A stretch of 64,000 bases of DNA from Sutcliffiella horikoshii (GCF_008180725.1 NZ_VTEV01000002.1:218426-282425); one strand, 5' to 3'; positions 9,613 to 20,615 are shown, numbered from the stretch's first letter. The notes: a model not told the origin generated them from the letters alone. Numbers and translations: made by a program.

Positions 9613-9835
9613 GCCAATTGACCGAAGATTTGCGAAAGTTGGCCGAAGTTTCTCGGAAGTTGACCGAAGATTTAGCAAAGTTGTCCAAAAATTTCCCGAA
9701 AGTGTCCGAACCAATTTTTCAAATGGCCGAACCTACCAGCAAAGTTGTCTGAACACGTCCATAAGTTGACCGAACCATACCTAAAAGAACAATAAAAGTG
9801 TCCAAAAGCCCTTCTGATATGACCGAATGGTTTTC
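9613..9835. repeat. Degenerate 21-bp array between the acyl-CoA dehydrogenase genes
   Basis: Ten degenerate units of the type GTTGACCGAAGATTT. The CCGA-like cores start at 9622, 9643, 9664, 9685, 9706, 9727, 9749, 9770, 9802 and 9823. Spacings are 21 (mostly), 22 and once 32 bp, which are two or three turns of B-DNA. The 22 and 32 bp steps break any reading frame, so a decayed coding repeat is unlikely. No gene is seen in the 9520-9972 gap. Confidence 0.85.
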
Positions 9836-9972
9836 TAAGGCACTAAAATAGCGAAAATACGATAAAAATTCGTGAAATGGAAGACAAAACCACAACTTCC
9901 AGCTCCGCGACAAGCGAAGCCTGGTGTGTGGGGAGTAGTCCTAAAAAATTTACTCATCGGGGGATGAAAAAT

Positions 9973-11112
9973 ATGAACTTTTTACTATCTGAAGAACATG
10001 AAATGATTCGTAAAATGGTACGCGATTTTGCCAAGAACGAAGTGGAACCGACTGCAGCGGAGCGTGACGAGGAAGAGCGCTTTGATATGGAAATTTTCAA
10101 AAAGATGGCGGACCTTGGATTAACGGGAATCCCGTTTCCTGAAGAGTACGGCGGGATCGGTAGTGATTATCTAGCATATTGCATCGCGGTAGAGGAGCTT
10201 TCACGTGTATGTGCTTCAACAGGGGTAACCCTTTCCGCACACACATCGCTTGCGAGCTGGCCGATCTACAAGTACGGAACAGAAGAGCAGAAGCAGAAAT
10301 ACTTGGTGCCATTAGCGCAAGGAACAAGCATTGGAGGCTACGGCCTTACTGAGCCAGGATCCGGATCTGATGCAGGCGGCATGAGAACAACTGCGAAATT
10401 GGATGGAGACCATTATGTCTTGAACGGGTCGAAAATTTTCATTACAAACGGTGGTATTGCGGACATCTATGTGGTGTTTGCCGTGAGAGATCCGTCCAGC
10501 AAGCATAAAGGCACGAGCGCATTTATCGTAGAAGCGGACTTCCCAGGATTCAGCGTTGGGAAAAAAGAACAAAAGCTAGGCATTCGTTCTTCACCAACGA
10601 CGGAAATCATTTTCGAAGATTGCCGCGTGCCGGTAGAAAATATGCTTGGAGCAGAAGGGGAAGGCTTCAAAGTCGCGATGACGACGCTTGATGGCGGGCG
10701 TAACGGGATTGCTGCACAGGCTGTTGGGATTGCGCAAGGTGCACTAGACGCGGCCGTTGCTTATGCAAAAGAGCGGGTTCAGTTCGGGAAACCAATCGCG
10801 GCACAGCAGGGTGTTTCTTTTAAACTGGCAGACATGGCGACAACAGTGGAAGCTTCCAGACTATTAACGTATCAGGCGGCGTGGAGAGAGTCGGAGGGCT
10901 TGAGCTATGGTTTAGAGTCTGCAATGTCCAAACTATTCGCTGGCGACACGGCGATGAAGGTGACAACCGAAGCTGTACAGGTATTCGGTGGCTACGGCTA
11001 CACAAAGGACTATCCGGTGGAGCGCTATATGAGGGATGCGAAAATTACGCAAATCTATGAAGGAACACAAGAAATCCAACGTCTCGTAATCTCCAGAATG
11101 CTTACTAAGTAA
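9973..11112 (+). CDS. acdA: Acyl-CoA dehydrogenase, second paralogue (AcdA/MmgC type)
   Basis: A 379-residue acyl-CoA dehydrogenase, the same length as B. subtilis AcdA and MmgC. It contains [25 protein letters not shown], the FAD-binding [22 protein letters not shown] and the base Glu in [13 protein letters not shown]. The ATG at 9973 is preferred: GGGGG at 9959-9963 is 9 bases upstream, whereas the ATG at 9964 abuts it. The reading upstream to 9877 has no family similarity. The symbol rests on synteny with the B. subtilis acdA-rpoE region and is less sure than the family. Confidence 0.9.
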   Translation: MNFLLSEEHEMIRKMVRDFAKNEVEPTAAERDEEERFDMEIFKKMADLGLTGIPFPEEYGGIGSDYLAYCIAVEELSRVCASTGVTLSAHTSLASWPIYKYGTEEQKQKYLVPLAQGTSIGGYGLTEPGSGSDAGGMRTTAKLDGDHYVLNGSKIFITNGGIADIYVVFAVRDPSSKHKGTSAFIVEADFPGFSVGKKEQKLGIRSSPTTEIIFEDCRVPVENMLGAEGEGFKVAMTTLDGGRNGIAAQAVGIAQGALDAAVAYAKERVQFGKPIAAQQGVSFKLADMATTVEASRLLTYQAAWRESEGLSYGLESAMSKLFAGDTAMKVTTEAVQVFGGYGYTKDYPVERYMRDAKITQIYEGTQEIQRLVISRMLTK

Positions 11113-11128
11113 GTAGGTGGCAGACAGG

Positions 11129-11788
11129 ATGATGAAAAAACGTCAAGTACATGCATCCGTAAAAGACGAGCGGCTGATTGAAAAGCGCCGTGACCAGATG
11201 ATCAAGGGGGCGGTGAGCCTTTTTAAAGAAAAGGGCTTCCACCGCACGACAACAAGGGAAATTGCGAAAGAGGCCGGTTTCAGCATTGGCACGCTCTATG
11301 AATATATCAGAACGAAGGAAGATGTACTCTACCTCGTGTGTGACCGTATTTATGACCAGGTAGGCGAGCGACTGCAGGAGGAACTCGACATGAAGCGGGG
11401 GAACCTGGAGAGCTTAAAATCCGCCATCCGTTACTATTTTCGGGTGATGGATGAAATGCAGGATGAGGTGCTTGTTATGTATCAGGAGGCGAAATCTTTA
11501 TCAAAAGATGCGCTTCCTTACGTATTGAACAAGGAGCTTGCGATGGTGGCCATGTTTGAACAGGTCATCCGTAACTGCATGACCGCTGAGGACATCGAAA
11601 TGAGAGAACAGCAGATTCAATTGGTTGCCCATAATATTTTCGTACAGGGTCAGATGTGGGGATTTCGGCGCTGGGTGCTGCACAGGCACTTTGAGCTGGA
11701 TGCCTATATCGAGGGCCAGATTGAACTATTAGTGCATGGACTTACAAAGGGGGAGAATGTGAAACATGGAAGTTTATCGTCCAATTAA
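11129..11788 (+). CDS. TetR-family regulator of the fad/icmF cluster
   Basis: A 219-residue TetR-type repressor with an N-terminal helix-turn-helix, [20 protein letters not shown] (about residues 42-61), and a variable effector domain. By context the ligand would be an acyl-CoA (inference). ATG at 11129 is chosen, with AGGTGG 8 bases upstream; the GTG at 11117 lies inside that site. It follows acdA by 16 bp and overlaps icmF by 23 bp, so it belongs to the operon. The palindromes at 3693 and 6018 are its most likely targets. Confidence 0.88.
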   Translation: MMKKRQVHASVKDERLIEKRRDQMIKGAVSLFKEKGFHRTTTREIAKEAGFSIGTLYEYIRTKEDVLYLVCDRIYDQVGERLQEELDMKRGNLESLKSAIRYYFRVMDEMQDEVLVMYQEAKSLSKDALPYVLNKELAMVAMFEQVIRNCMTAEDIEMREQQIQLVAHNIFVQGQMWGFRRWVLHRHFELDAYIEGQIELLVHGLTKGENVKHGSLSSN

Positions 11789-14700
11789 CCATATTCGTTT
11801 TGTAACAGCTTCAAGTCTTTTTGACGGGCATGACGCCTCGATCAACATCATGCGCCGCATCATTCAGGCGAGCGGTGCAGAGGTCATTCACCTTGGCCAC
11901 AACCGCTCCGTTGAGGAAATCGTGAACGCGGCCATCCAGGAGGATGTGCAGGGGATCGCGATTTCCTCCTATCAGGGCGGACATGTCGAGTATTTTAAAT
12001 ATATGTATGACTTATTGAAGGAGAAAGGTGCCTCTCATATCCGAATTTACGGAGGTGGCGGCGGGGTTATCATTCCTAGTGAGATAAAAGAACTGCATGC
12101 ATACGGGATCGCACGTATTTTTTCGCCGGAAGATGGTCGCGAACACGGGCTGCAAGGCATGATCAACTCGATGCTGAAGGAATGTGACTTTGTGACGGTC
12201 AAATCCCTTGGCGACGAGGTGGAACGTCTGGATGCCGATAACCATCAAGCGATTGCCAAACTGATTACGTTGTCTGAACTGCAGGTGACTTCTGATGAAG
12301 AGGTGGCGGCAACGGCTCAAACGGCCTTGGCTAAGGTAAAAGAAAAGCAGAAAACCGTGCCGGTCCTTGGGATTACAGGTACAGGTGGAGCGGGGAAAAG
12401 CTCGCTGACAGATGAGTTGATTCGCCGATTTATCAACGAAGTACCAGATAAAAAAGTGGCAATTTTGTCTATCGATCCGACGAAGCAGAAGACAGGCGGG
12501 GCATTGCTTGGAGACAGAATCCGCATGAACGCAATTTTTAATCCGCGTGTGTATATGCGTTCGCTTGCGACCCGTGGATCCCGTTCTGAGCTTTCTTTGG
12601 CAATCCAAGATGCGATTGCTGTTACGAAGGCGGCTGGTTTTGACTTGATTATTGTGGAGACGAGCGGAATCGGGCAGGGAGATGCAGGGATCACAGAGAT
12701 TTGCGACATTTCAATGTACGTAATGACAAGTGAGTTCGGGGCACCTTCCCAATTAGAAAAAATCGATATGATTGATTACGCTGATCTGATTGTTATTAAT
12801 AAATATGAGCGAAAAGGCTCCGAGGACGCGAAACGCCAGGTGCAAAAGCAGTATCAACGCAGCCGTCTTTTATGGGATCAAGAATTGGATGAAATGCCGG
12901 TGTACGGGACGATTGCGAGCCAGTTCAATGATTTGGGGACGAACACGCTTTTTGCGGCATTGCTGGAGTTGATGAATGAGAAGACTGGTTCATCTTATTC
13001 TTCTAGTTTGCCGACGTCCAAGGATGTGGAAAAACAGAATGTGATCATTCCCAATGACCGCCGCTATTATTTGCGCGAGATCAGTGAAACGGTTCGCAAT
13101 TATCATAAGATGGCTGCTGAGCAGGTTGAATTGGCGCGGAAGTTGTTCCAGTTGGATGGGGCGATGGAGGCTGCTGGTACTTCTGGGGGAGGTTCTTCAA
13201 GCGAGGAGCTTGTGGCGGCACTTGCCGAGCTTCGCCGTGAATACGAGGAAAAATTGACAAGCGACTCCCGCAAAATTTTAGCTGGCTGGGAAGAGAAGAA
13301 AGAGAAATATTCAGGTGATCAGTTTGTTACGAAAATTCGCGACAAGGAAATCATCACGAAACTTACGACAAAAACATTGTCCGGCTTGAAAATTCCAAAA
13401 GTGGTCCTGCCGAAATATGTGGACTATGGGGAGATTTTGAAGTGGGTGTACCGTGAAAACGTGCCAGGTGAGTTTCCATACACGGCCGGTGTATTCCCGT
13501 TCAAACGTGAGGGTGAAGATCCGAAGCGTCAGTTCGCCGGGGAAGGGACGCCTGAGCGTACAAACCGCCGCTTCCACTATTTAAGTAAGGATGACGACGC
13601 GAAGCGCTTAAGTACAGCATTTGATTCGGTTACATTGTACGGGGAAGATCCGGCTGAGCGTCCAGATATTTATGGAAAAGTCGGGAACAGCGGCGTGAGC
13701 ATTTGTACACTGGATGATATGAAAAAGTTATATGCAGGCTTTGACCTGTGTGCTCCAAGCACGTCCGTTTCGATGACAATCAACGGTCCGGCACCAGTTA
13801 TTCTGGCGATGTTTATGAACACGGCGATCGATCAGCAGGTGCAGAAGCGTGAAGAAGAACTTGGTCGTGTGTTAACGGTAGATGAGTTTGCTGAAGTTCG
13901 TGCCGTTACGATGCAAACAGTGCGTGGAACGGTGCAGGCGGATATTTTAAAAGAGGATCAAGGGCAGAATACGTGCATTTTCTCAACGGAGTTTGCTTTA
14001 AGAGTGATGGGGGATATCCAGCAATACTTTATTGATAAAAAGGTGCGCAATTACTATTCCGTCTCCATTTCCGGTTACCATATTGCCGAGGCGGGCGCGA
14101 ATCCGATTACACAATTAGCCTTCACACTGGCTAATGGATTCACGTATGTGGAGTATTACTTGAGCCGCGGTATGAAAATTGATGACTTTGCGCCGAACTT
14201 GTCGTTCTTCTTCAGTAACGGTCTTGATGCAGAGTACACGGTGATCGGTCGCGTGGCACGCCGCATTTGGGCAACGGTCATGAAAAATAAATATGGAGCC
14301 AATGAGCGCAGCCAGAAGCTGAAGTATCATATTCAGACGTCCGGACGTTCCTTGCACGCGCAGGAAATTGACTTCAACGATATTCGCACAACACTGCAAG
14401 CCTTGATGGCTTTGCAAGATAACTGTAACTCATTGCATACAAATGCGTATGATGAGGCGATTACAACGCCGACGGAAGAATCTGTTCGTCGAGCGATGGC
14501 AATTCAGATGATCATTACCAAAGAGCATGGCTTGGCGAAAAACGAGAATCCGTTGCAAGGTGCCTTTGTGGTGGAGGAGCTAACAGACCTTGTGGAGGAA
14601 ATGGTGCTACAGGAGTTTGAACGCTTAAATGACCGCGGTGGCGTCCTTGGTGCGATGGAAACTCAGTATCAGCGCGGAAAAATCCAGGATGAGTCCATGT

Positions 14701-15029
14701 ACTATGAAATGAAAAAGCATACAGGAGAGCTACCGATCATTGGAGTGAACACATATAAAAATCCAAATCCGCCTTCTGAGGACGATTTGAATGATATCGA
14801 GCTTGCTCGTTCGACAGAAGAAGAGAAGCAAACGCAGATTCAAAATCTAGCAGCGTTCCAGGAGCGTAATGCAGCGGAAGTGGAAGAGGCATTAGGTAGG
14901 CTGAAGCAAGTGGCAATCAGCGGCGGCAACATCTTTGAAGAACTCATGGAAACCGTCCGAGTGGCAAGCCTCGGTCAAATCACCACAGCCCTCTACGAAG
15001 TCGGCGGCCAATTCAGACGAAACATGTAA
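11766..15029 (+). CDS. icmF: Fused isobutyryl-CoA mutase IcmF
   Basis: A 1087-residue adenosylcobalamin enzyme that interconverts isobutyryl-CoA and n-butyryl-CoA, with its own G-protein chaperone. The N-terminal B12 domain (residues 8-140) shows the DGHDAS base-off motif and ISSYQGGH. The central MeaB-like GTPase has the P-loop GTGGAGKSS (near 202). The C-terminal half (about 560-1087) is the mutase barrel, with [15 protein letters not shown] and [13 protein letters not shown] at 11766 follows GGGGGAG by 10 bases and lies inside the end of the TetR gene. It links branched-chain acyl-CoA to the beta-oxidation genes upstream. Confidence 0.95.
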   Translation: MEVYRPINHIRFVTASSLFDGHDASINIMRRIIQASGAEVIHLGHNRSVEEIVNAAIQEDVQGIAISSYQGGHVEYFKYMYDLLKEKGASHIRIYGGGGGVIIPSEIKELHAYGIARIFSPEDGREHGLQGMINSMLKECDFVTVKSLGDEVERLDADNHQAIAKLITLSELQVTSDEEVAATAQTALAKVKEKQKTVPVLGITGTGGAGKSSLTDELIRRFINEVPDKKVAILSIDPTKQKTGGALLGDRIRMNAIFNPRVYMRSLATRGSRSELSLAIQDAIAVTKAAGFDLIIVETSGIGQGDAGITEICDISMYVMTSEFGAPSQLEKIDMIDYADLIVINKYERKGSEDAKRQVQKQYQRSRLLWDQELDEMPVYGTIASQFNDLGTNTLFAALLELMNEKTGSSYSSSLPTSKDVEKQNVIIPNDRRYYLREISETVRNYHKMAAEQVELARKLFQLDGAMEAAGTSGGGSSSEELVAALAELRREYEEKLTSDSRKILAGWEEKKEKYSGDQFVTKIRDKEIITKLTTKTLSGLKIPKVVLPKYVDYGEILKWVYRENVPGEFPYTAGVFPFKREGEDPKRQFAGEGTPERTNRRFHYLSKDDDAKRLSTAFDSVTLYGEDPAERPDIYGKVGNSGVSICTLDDMKKLYAGFDLCAPSTSVSMTINGPAPVILAMFMNTAIDQQVQKREEELGRVLTVDEFAEVRAVTMQTVRGTVQADILKEDQGQNTCIFSTEFALRVMGDIQQYFIDKKVRNYYSVSISGYHIAEAGANPITQLAFTLANGFTYVEYYLSRGMKIDDFAPNLSFFFSNGLDAEYTVIGRVARRIWATVMKNKYGANERSQKLKYHIQTSGRSLHAQEIDFNDIRTTLQALMALQDNCNSLHTNAYDEAITTPTEESVRRAMAIQMIITKEHGLAKNENPLQGAFVVEELTDLVEEMVLQEFERLNDRGGVLGAMETQYQRGKIQDESMYYEMKKHTGELPIIGVNTYKNPNPPSEDDLNDIELARSTEEEKQTQIQNLAAFQERNAAEVEEALGRLKQVAISGGNIFEELMETVRVASLGQITTALYEVGGQFRRNM

Positions 15030-15039
15030 AGAAAAAAGC

Positions 15040-15076
15040 TGGGGAACCTCGAGACAGTCGGGGTTTCTTCGCTAAC
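15040..15076 (+). terminator. Probable terminator after icmF
   Basis: AACCTCGA and TCGGGGTT pair with one mismatch around a short loop, followed by TTCTTC, directly behind the icmF stop. The T-run is weak. Confidence 0.5.
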
Positions 15077-15111
15077 TTTATAGAGTTCGACGCGGAGAGA
15101 GAAATACCTTT

Positions 15112-15126
15112 GGGGGTCTGACCCCC
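15112..15126. repeat. GGGGGTCTGACCCCC palindrome with T-run
   Basis: A perfect 15-base palindrome followed by a long T-run, part of the dispersed family. The preceding 30 bases (TTCGACGCGG, GAAATACCTT) match the flanks of the copies at 37424 and 43941, so the repeat unit is about 45 bp long. The T-run could give it terminator activity upstream of rpoE. Confidence 0.75.
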
Positions 15127-15311
15127 TTTTTTTCTTTTTTCTCTTTTTTTTGCTATTTTCGCTTTTTTAGAGGTTTTTCATTTTTTTGAGGGAAAGATTT
15201 ATTTTATGCTGGATTAAACATTGGTATTTTGTTTATAATGAGTGGTATGGATTTTTCTAGGAATTGCTATGAATATTGTCTTTTTACATATATAGAAAGG
15301 ATGTGCAGACA

Positions 15312-15878
15312 TTGGCATTAAACCATTTAACGGCAGAAGAAGTGCAAGAGATGTCATTGATCGAAATCGCTACTGCTTTATTTAACGAACAGAAGCAGTC
15401 TGTGACTTTTGGCGAATTAATTACGGAGATCAAGAAAATCACCGGTTTTACAGATGAAGACCTTAAGGGCAAGTTGTCTCAGTTCTATACGGACCTGAAC
15501 ATTGATGGCCGTTTCATTTGTATTGGAGAAAACCAATGGGGACTTCGTGCATGGTATCCTTATGATCAAATAGAAGAAGAAACAACTCCTCAGGTAAAGG
15601 CAAAGACTAAGAAGAAGAAGAAGAAGGCTGTTGATGAGGACGATATCGATGCTGACGAATTCGATGAGTTGGATGAAGAAGAATTAGAATTCGACGATCT
15701 GGATGATTATGAAGAGGATGAAGTGGAAGAAGAAGACTTTGACGACGCCGATGATGATGCAGAAGAAGATGACGAAGAGTTTGAAGAAGACCTAATCGAA
15801 GACGAGGAGTATGGGCTCGATGACGATGAGGAAGAAGAAGAAGAAGAATTGGACGAGGATGAGGAAGAAGACCTCTAA
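15312..15878 (+). CDS. rpoE: RNA polymerase delta subunit
   Basis: A 188-residue delta factor of Gram-positive RNA polymerase, which raises promoter selectivity and recycling. The folded N-terminal HARE-HTH domain covers about residues 1-90 (MSLIEIATALFNE, QFYTDLNIDGRF, WGLRAWYPYDQ). A KKKKK patch follows, then an almost purely Asp/Glu tail to the end, the hallmark of the protein. TTG at 15312 is chosen because it aligns with the start of B. subtilis RpoE and lies about 10 bases after AAAGGA; the longer reading to 15276 has no site. Confidence 0.93.
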   Translation: MALNHLTAEEVQEMSLIEIATALFNEQKQSVTFGELITEIKKITGFTDEDLKGKLSQFYTDLNIDGRFICIGENQWGLRAWYPYDQIEEETTPQVKAKTKKKKKKAVDEDDIDADEFDELDEEELEFDDLDDYEEDEVEEEDFDDADDDAEEDDEEFEEDLIEDEEYGLDDDEEEEEEELDEDEEEDL

Positions 15879-15890
15879 TCGCAACTAGTA

Positions 15891-15926
15891 AACACTCCCC
15901 GGGACGACAAACGGGGAGTGTTTTTT
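15891..15926 (+). terminator. Intrinsic terminator of rpoE
   Basis: ACACTCCCC (15892-15900) pairs perfectly with GGGGAGTGT (15913-15921), followed by TTTTT. Confidence 0.9.
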
Positions 15927-16030
15927 CATGGAATTTAGATAAAAAGGGAACATTATCCTAATTTCGTACGTATTACAAAAAAGTAACCTAAAAGGGGGAG
16001 TATGGTGAAAAACATACTACAGTAGGAAAA

Positions 16031-16210
16031 ATGACGTATTGGATTGGCTTTCTTTTTTTCCTATTTGGTTTTTTTGTCAGGTTTGATGTGCTGGAAAGCT
16101 TTGTTCTTGTACCAAGCAACTCACTTGCAACGGCATATATTTTCATCGGGCTTTCGCTTCTTTTATCGTCAAATTTCATGACAAAGAGGAAGAAGAGTGA
16201 AAATTCGTAA
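16031..16210 (+). CDS. Small membrane protein, unknown
   Basis: A 59-residue reading with two hydrophobic segments (residues 4-19 and 34-48) and a basic, polar C-terminus (TKRKKSENS). I do not recognise the family. The ATG has only a weak AGG upstream. A strong AAAGGGGGAG site lies 25-30 bases further up and serves a seven-codon reading, ATG GTG at 15992 to TAG, ending just before this start. That could be a leader peptide or a sign of a start misplaced by a small deletion. Composition supports a real gene only moderately. Confidence 0.45.
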   Translation: MTYWIGFLFFLFGFFVRFDVLESFVLVPSNSLATAYIFIGLSLLLSSNFMTKRKKSENS

Positions 16211-16223
16211 GTTAATTCAAACC

Positions 16224-16262
16224 TTGACTTTTTACCCCCCACTAGGTAGAATCTTTTTTGGG
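16224..16262 (+). promoter_or_regulatory. pyrG promoter with GGGC start site
   Basis: TTGACT (16224-16229), 17-bp spacer, TAGAAT (16247-16252), then the initial transcribed bases GGGCTCC from 16260. In B. subtilis pyrG, the same GGGC start allows extra G residues to be added when CTP is low. Those G residues pair with the C/U-rich 5' arm of the downstream terminator. The spacing and start sequence here match that mechanism. Confidence 0.85.
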
Positions 16263-16302
16263 CTCCTTAAAAAAGGACACGTATAATTTGTTGAACATAT
16301 AC

Positions 16303-16345
16303 ACGCTCCCCTTGCTGCTAATGCTGGCAAGTGGGGCGTTTTTTA
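16303..16345 (+). terminator. CTP-responsive attenuator hairpin of pyrG
   Basis: ACGCTCCCCTTGC (16303-16315) pairs with GCAAGTGGGGCGT (16327-16339), followed by a T-run. The 5' arm contains CTCCCCTT, able to pair with a poly-G tail added at the transcript start, which would prevent termination when CTP is scarce. It stands 43-85 bases after the start site and about 175 bases before the pyrG start. Confidence 0.85.
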
Positions 16346-16450
16346 TTTTATTGGTGAATAAACATTCATATGCTGAACCTGAGAAATTGGGGGCAGCTTC
16401 ATTTTTTCGTAAATGAATTTAGTGTTTTTGACTAATGATAAAAATGTTAA

Positions 16451-18133
<1,683 letters not shown>

Positions 18134-18148
18134 TTTTATAGGCATACT

Positions 18149-18184
18149 AAAAGCTCAGAGTTTAAGATGCTCTGAGCTTTTTTA
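18149..18184 (+). terminator. Intrinsic terminator of pyrG
   Basis: AAAAGCTCAGAG pairs with CTCTGAGCTTTT around a nine-base loop, followed by T residues. Its symmetry would also let it serve the convergent gene at 18188. Confidence 0.85.
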
Positions 18185-18187
18185 ATG

Positions 18188-18460
18188 TTATTTATCACGA
18201 TTCGTGGTTTTGTATTTTTCCCCTTTACTATCATAGGTGATCCATTCCCCGACAGGCTCGCCTTTCTCAAAATACCCGGACCGCTTGATAGTTCCATCAG
18301 CACGATACCATTCCCAGTAACCTTCGGGTTGGTCACCTGCCATTTTTCCCTTCGACCACATGGTTTTGCCGTTTGCATGGTACTTTATCGTGTACCCGTC
18401 AATCACTTCAAGTGGCTTTTCTTTTACACCATTTTTAATATCACACTTTTCGTTTTCCAT
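18188..18460 (-). CDS. MORN-repeat (YwqK-like) protein
   Basis: A 90-residue soluble protein made of MORN-type repeats: YTIKYHANGKTMWSKGKM, YWEWYRADGTIKRSGYFEKG and GEWITYDSKGE. Such repeats occur in the YwqK family, named as antitoxin-like in annotations, but no toxin gene is seen beside it. I make no functional claim beyond the repeat fold. ATG is set at 18458-18460, 5-6 bases after AAGGAGGT; the reading from 18478 adds six residues without a site. It lies downstream of the GNAT gene on the same strand. Confidence 0.75.
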   Translation of the reverse strand: MENEKCDIKNGVKEKPLEVIDGYTIKYHANGKTMWSKGKMAGDQPEGYWEWYRADGTIKRSGYFEKGEPVGEWITYDSKGEKYKTTNRDK

Positions 18461-18474
18461 GTTGAACCTCCTTA

Positions 18475-19008
18475 TCACTTAGTTTCCCATTCATACAAAC
18501 AGTGGCCATCGACTATTTTTAATAAAGTAAAACCATGCTTTGCATAGAAGTCTCTTAGCTTCTCACTGCCAGCCACACAATCCAACCTGATTTTTGAATA
18601 GCCTAGTTCTTCACCATGCTCTTTAATCCAGTCCATCAGGCGGTCACCAAGGCCCTCGCCTCTGTGTTGCATGGCAACAGCAAGCTTATGTAAATAAACA
18701 GTCTCCTGAGTCTCCTCTTGCCCCCACAGGTGAACATCCCACTCTTCCTGTTTGTCTGAAAGCATGAAGGTAGCCAAGAGAGGAGGGAATGTTTGATCCT
18801 GAATGTCTGATTTATGCGCTACCTTATAAAATAACCCCTTTGTTACAAGCTGTAAAATTTCGGCATCCTCATCTCCAGTAAGGAGAAAGCTCCATTGGGA
18901 AGAACCCTTGCTTTTCAGGTCTGTCGCGCGGCTTTTCAATAATTCTAAAATTGCCGGTCCATCCGCTGGAGTTGCTTTTTCTATTAATAAAACTTGCTGA
19001 TAATCCAC
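18475..19008 (-). CDS. GNAT-family N-acetyltransferase
   Basis: A 177-residue acetyltransferase of the GNAT fold. The acetyl-CoA-binding region is LHKLAVAMQHRGEGLGDRLM (residues about 106-125), followed by KIRLDCVAGSEKLRDFYAKHGF, the typical beta4-alpha3-beta5 pattern. Substrate unknown. The start is GTG, 8 bases after GGGAGGT. The MORN gene begins 14 bp further downstream, so the two are probably cotranscribed and end at the shared hairpin at 18149-18184. Confidence 0.85.
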   Translation of the reverse strand: MDYQQVLLIEKATPADGPAILELLKSRATDLKSKGSSQWSFLLTGDEDAEILQLVTKGLFYKVAHKSDIQDQTFPPLLATFMLSDKQEEWDVHLWGQEETQETVYLHKLAVAMQHRGEGLGDRLMDWIKEHGEELGYSKIRLDCVAGSEKLRDFYAKHGFTLLKIVDGHCLYEWETK

Positions 19009-19117
19009 TAGTCGAAACCTCCCTTGAAAATTTACTTAAAGGTTGTTTCGCTAAATGTGGGTAAAATCCTTCAAATTTATTAAAGGTTAAGCTGGGGAAG
19101 GATATTATAAGCTTAAT

Positions 19118-19270
19118 TATGCCAAAGTAGGGAAGCGGACAAGGAATTTGTCATCGCTCAGGCGGAACGATGCCAAAACAGCTCGAGAAACAGGTAAATT
19201 GTCATCGTAGAAGCCAAACGGTGCCAAAATAGCTGGCCATACAAGAAAACTGTCATCGTAGAAACCAGTT
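19118..19270. repeat. Degenerate array with 51-bp period
   Basis: TGTCATCG starts at 19149, 19200 and 19251 (51 and 51 bp apart). A second motif, TGCCAAA, starts at 19120, 19171 and 19221 (51 and 50 bp), so the two alternate about 21 and 29-30 bp apart. The array fills the space upstream of the GNAT gene and downstream of ywjG (both -). No coding sequence is seen. Confidence 0.8.
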
Positions 19271-19288
19271 ACCCCTCCAAATGTCCTC

Positions 19289-19840
19289 TTACTCCTGCTC
19301 TTCCAATATTTCTTTCAAAGTAAAAGCTAACCCGTGATAAACATATAAAGCGACCATGCTAGAAGGGAAGCCGAAACGTTCCCCGTCATCACCAGGAATC
19401 AATGGTTTTTTCAACTTTAAGTCAATATGTACATCGGACAAGGATTTAAGGGTTTCCATCCCTTCAGCGGAGTCAACCTGCTCAGGCTCCATCACTGTCG
19501 AAATCCCCACAATTTCAATACCAAATTCCTTCAATGCCTTCGCCGTATTTATCGCTTCTTCATCTGTAGAAAAGCGGGAAACAATCAATGCCCGATCCGT
19601 ATCTGTCAGATCATGATAACTGTCCAAGTCCGATAAAAGCGTGGCGCTCATAAGCGGTTCCGCTCCAGTAGTGGCCTCCGCCTCAACTGCTTTCATCTCC
19701 TTCACACCGTGCACATAAATGCGTCCATCCCCGACAGCAGCCTGCGCCAACAGTCTTGCCGCATCCTCAAATGCAAACTCTTCACTAGAACCAATTCTAT
19801 TAAACACACCCTGTAACTGAGTCGTAAAAATCTTCAACAT
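19289..19840 (-). CDS. ywjG: DUF2529 family protein YwjG
   Basis: A 183-residue protein of the YwjG/DUF2529 family, which sits between pyrG and spo0F in B. subtilis, as here. Typical segments are LLAQAAVGDGRIYVHGVKEMKAVEAEA, LIVSRFSTDEEAINTAKAL and LIPGDDGERFGFPSSMVALYVYHGL. The alternating strand/helix pattern resembles SIS-like phosphosugar-binding folds, but the function is not known to me. The ATG lies 11 bases after AGGAG. It reads opposite to spo0F. Confidence 0.9.
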   Translation of the reverse strand: MLKIFTTQLQGVFNRIGSSEEFAFEDAARLLAQAAVGDGRIYVHGVKEMKAVEAEATTGAEPLMSATLLSDLDSYHDLTDTDRALIVSRFSTDEEAINTAKALKEFGIEIVGISTVMEPEQVDSAEGMETLKSLSDVHIDLKLKKPLIPGDDGERFGFPSSMVALYVYHGLAFTLKEILEEQE

Positions 19841-19949
19841 CCCAAATCACACTCCTATAACATAAATTATTCAACAAAACCCCAACCCTCATTCCACCAA
19901 AACTCAAGTATAATAAAAGCAGTATGACAAAAGTAGCAAAAATCCTAGG

Positions 19950-20056
19950 GGGGTCTGACCCCTTTTCGTTCGCGTTTTTCCTACATAATCCGACATCCGC
20001 TGAGTTGGCGGGAGCCTTCTACATCAAGGGGGAAAGTCCTGCTGGGGTCTGACCCC
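19950..20056. repeat. Two GGGGTCTGACCCC repeats upstream of spo0F
   Basis: Perfect 13-base palindromes at 19950-19962 and 20044-20056. The second has the longer left flank of the family (CTTCTACATC, GGAAAGTCCTGCT). They fill most of the 347-bp gap between the divergent ywjG and spo0F genes. The rest of that gap holds the spo0F promoter. Confidence 0.75.
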
Positions 20057-20085
20057 TTAACAAAAATTTCTTTATAATTTCCCTT

Positions 20086-20139
20086 CCTCGAAAAATTTCC
20101 CGGTCGAAAAAGGAGGAAATAAGACTATTATAGTAGAAT
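20086..20139 (+). promoter_or_regulatory. spo0F promoter: sigma-H type with two 0A-like boxes
   Basis: GGAGGAAAT (20112-20120) and GTAGAAT (20133-20139) are 12 bp apart and fit the sigma-H pattern RnAGGAwWW / RnnGAAT. Just upstream, CCTCGAA (20086) and GGTCGAA (20102) are direct and 16 bp apart, each close to the Spo0A box TGTCGAA. In B. subtilis, spo0F is transcribed by sigma-H and controlled by Spo0A~P, which agrees with this arrangement. Confidence 0.65.
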
Positions 20140-20187
20140 TAGGTGGGTGGATGGAAACGGATTGATTATTTTTAGAGATGGGGTGTA

Positions 20188-20562
20188 ATGGTGGGTCAAA
20201 AATTACTGATTGTGGATGACCAGTATGGGATACGAATCTTGTTGAATGAAGTATTCCAGAAAGAAGGCTATCAGACGTTTCAGGCAGCAAACGGGTACCA
20301 AGCATTAGATATCGTAGAAAAGCATTCACCGGACTTAGTATTGTTAGACATGAAGATCCCCGGTATGGACGGAATTGAGATCTTAAAGCGGCTAAAAGCA
20401 ATTAATTCTGATATCCAGGTAATCATTATGACAGCTTACGGTGAATTGGATATGATCCAGGAGTCGAAAGACCTTGGAGCGATCACGCACTTTGCTAAAC
20501 CATTCGATATTGATGAAATTAGAGATGCGGTCCGTAAAAATATGCCGCGCCAATCGGTGTAA
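20188..20562 (+). CDS. spo0F: Sporulation response regulator Spo0F
   Basis: A 124-residue single-domain receiver that carries phosphate from sensor kinases to Spo0B in the sporulation phosphorelay. All key residues are present: Asp10 and Asp11 (acid pocket), Asp54 (phosphorylation, [11 protein letters not shown]), Thr82 (IMTAYGELD) and Lys104 (HFAKPFD). It has no output domain. The ATG follows GGGGTG. It has its own promoter and terminator and precedes fbaA as in B. subtilis. Confidence 0.98.
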   Translation: MVGQKLLIVDDQYGIRILLNEVFQKEGYQTFQAANGYQALDIVEKHSPDLVLLDMKIPGMDGIEILKRLKAINSDIQVIIMTAYGELDMIQESKDLGAITHFAKPFDIDEIRDAVRKNMPRQSV

Positions 20563-20615
20563 AACACCAATTTCATAACTGAATATTAAAACATTTTACG
20601 TGTTATCGCTTACAT

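Noticed and set aside
9227-9714. - strand frames across the 9.6-kb array giving repeated peptides such as NFRKSSVNW
   Set aside because: The periodic peptide is a by-product of the 21-bp spacing; the 22 and 32 bp steps shift the frame, and the frames run into the real acyl-CoA dehydrogenase gene.
9613-9835. CRISPR array
   Set aside because: Repeated motifs are only about 9 bp and degenerate, with spacers near 12 bp; no cas gene is in the window. The same holds for the other phased arrays.
12012-12709. - strand frames of 130-198 residues opposite icmF
   Set aside because: Antisense shadows of a strongly conserved gene, without start signals.
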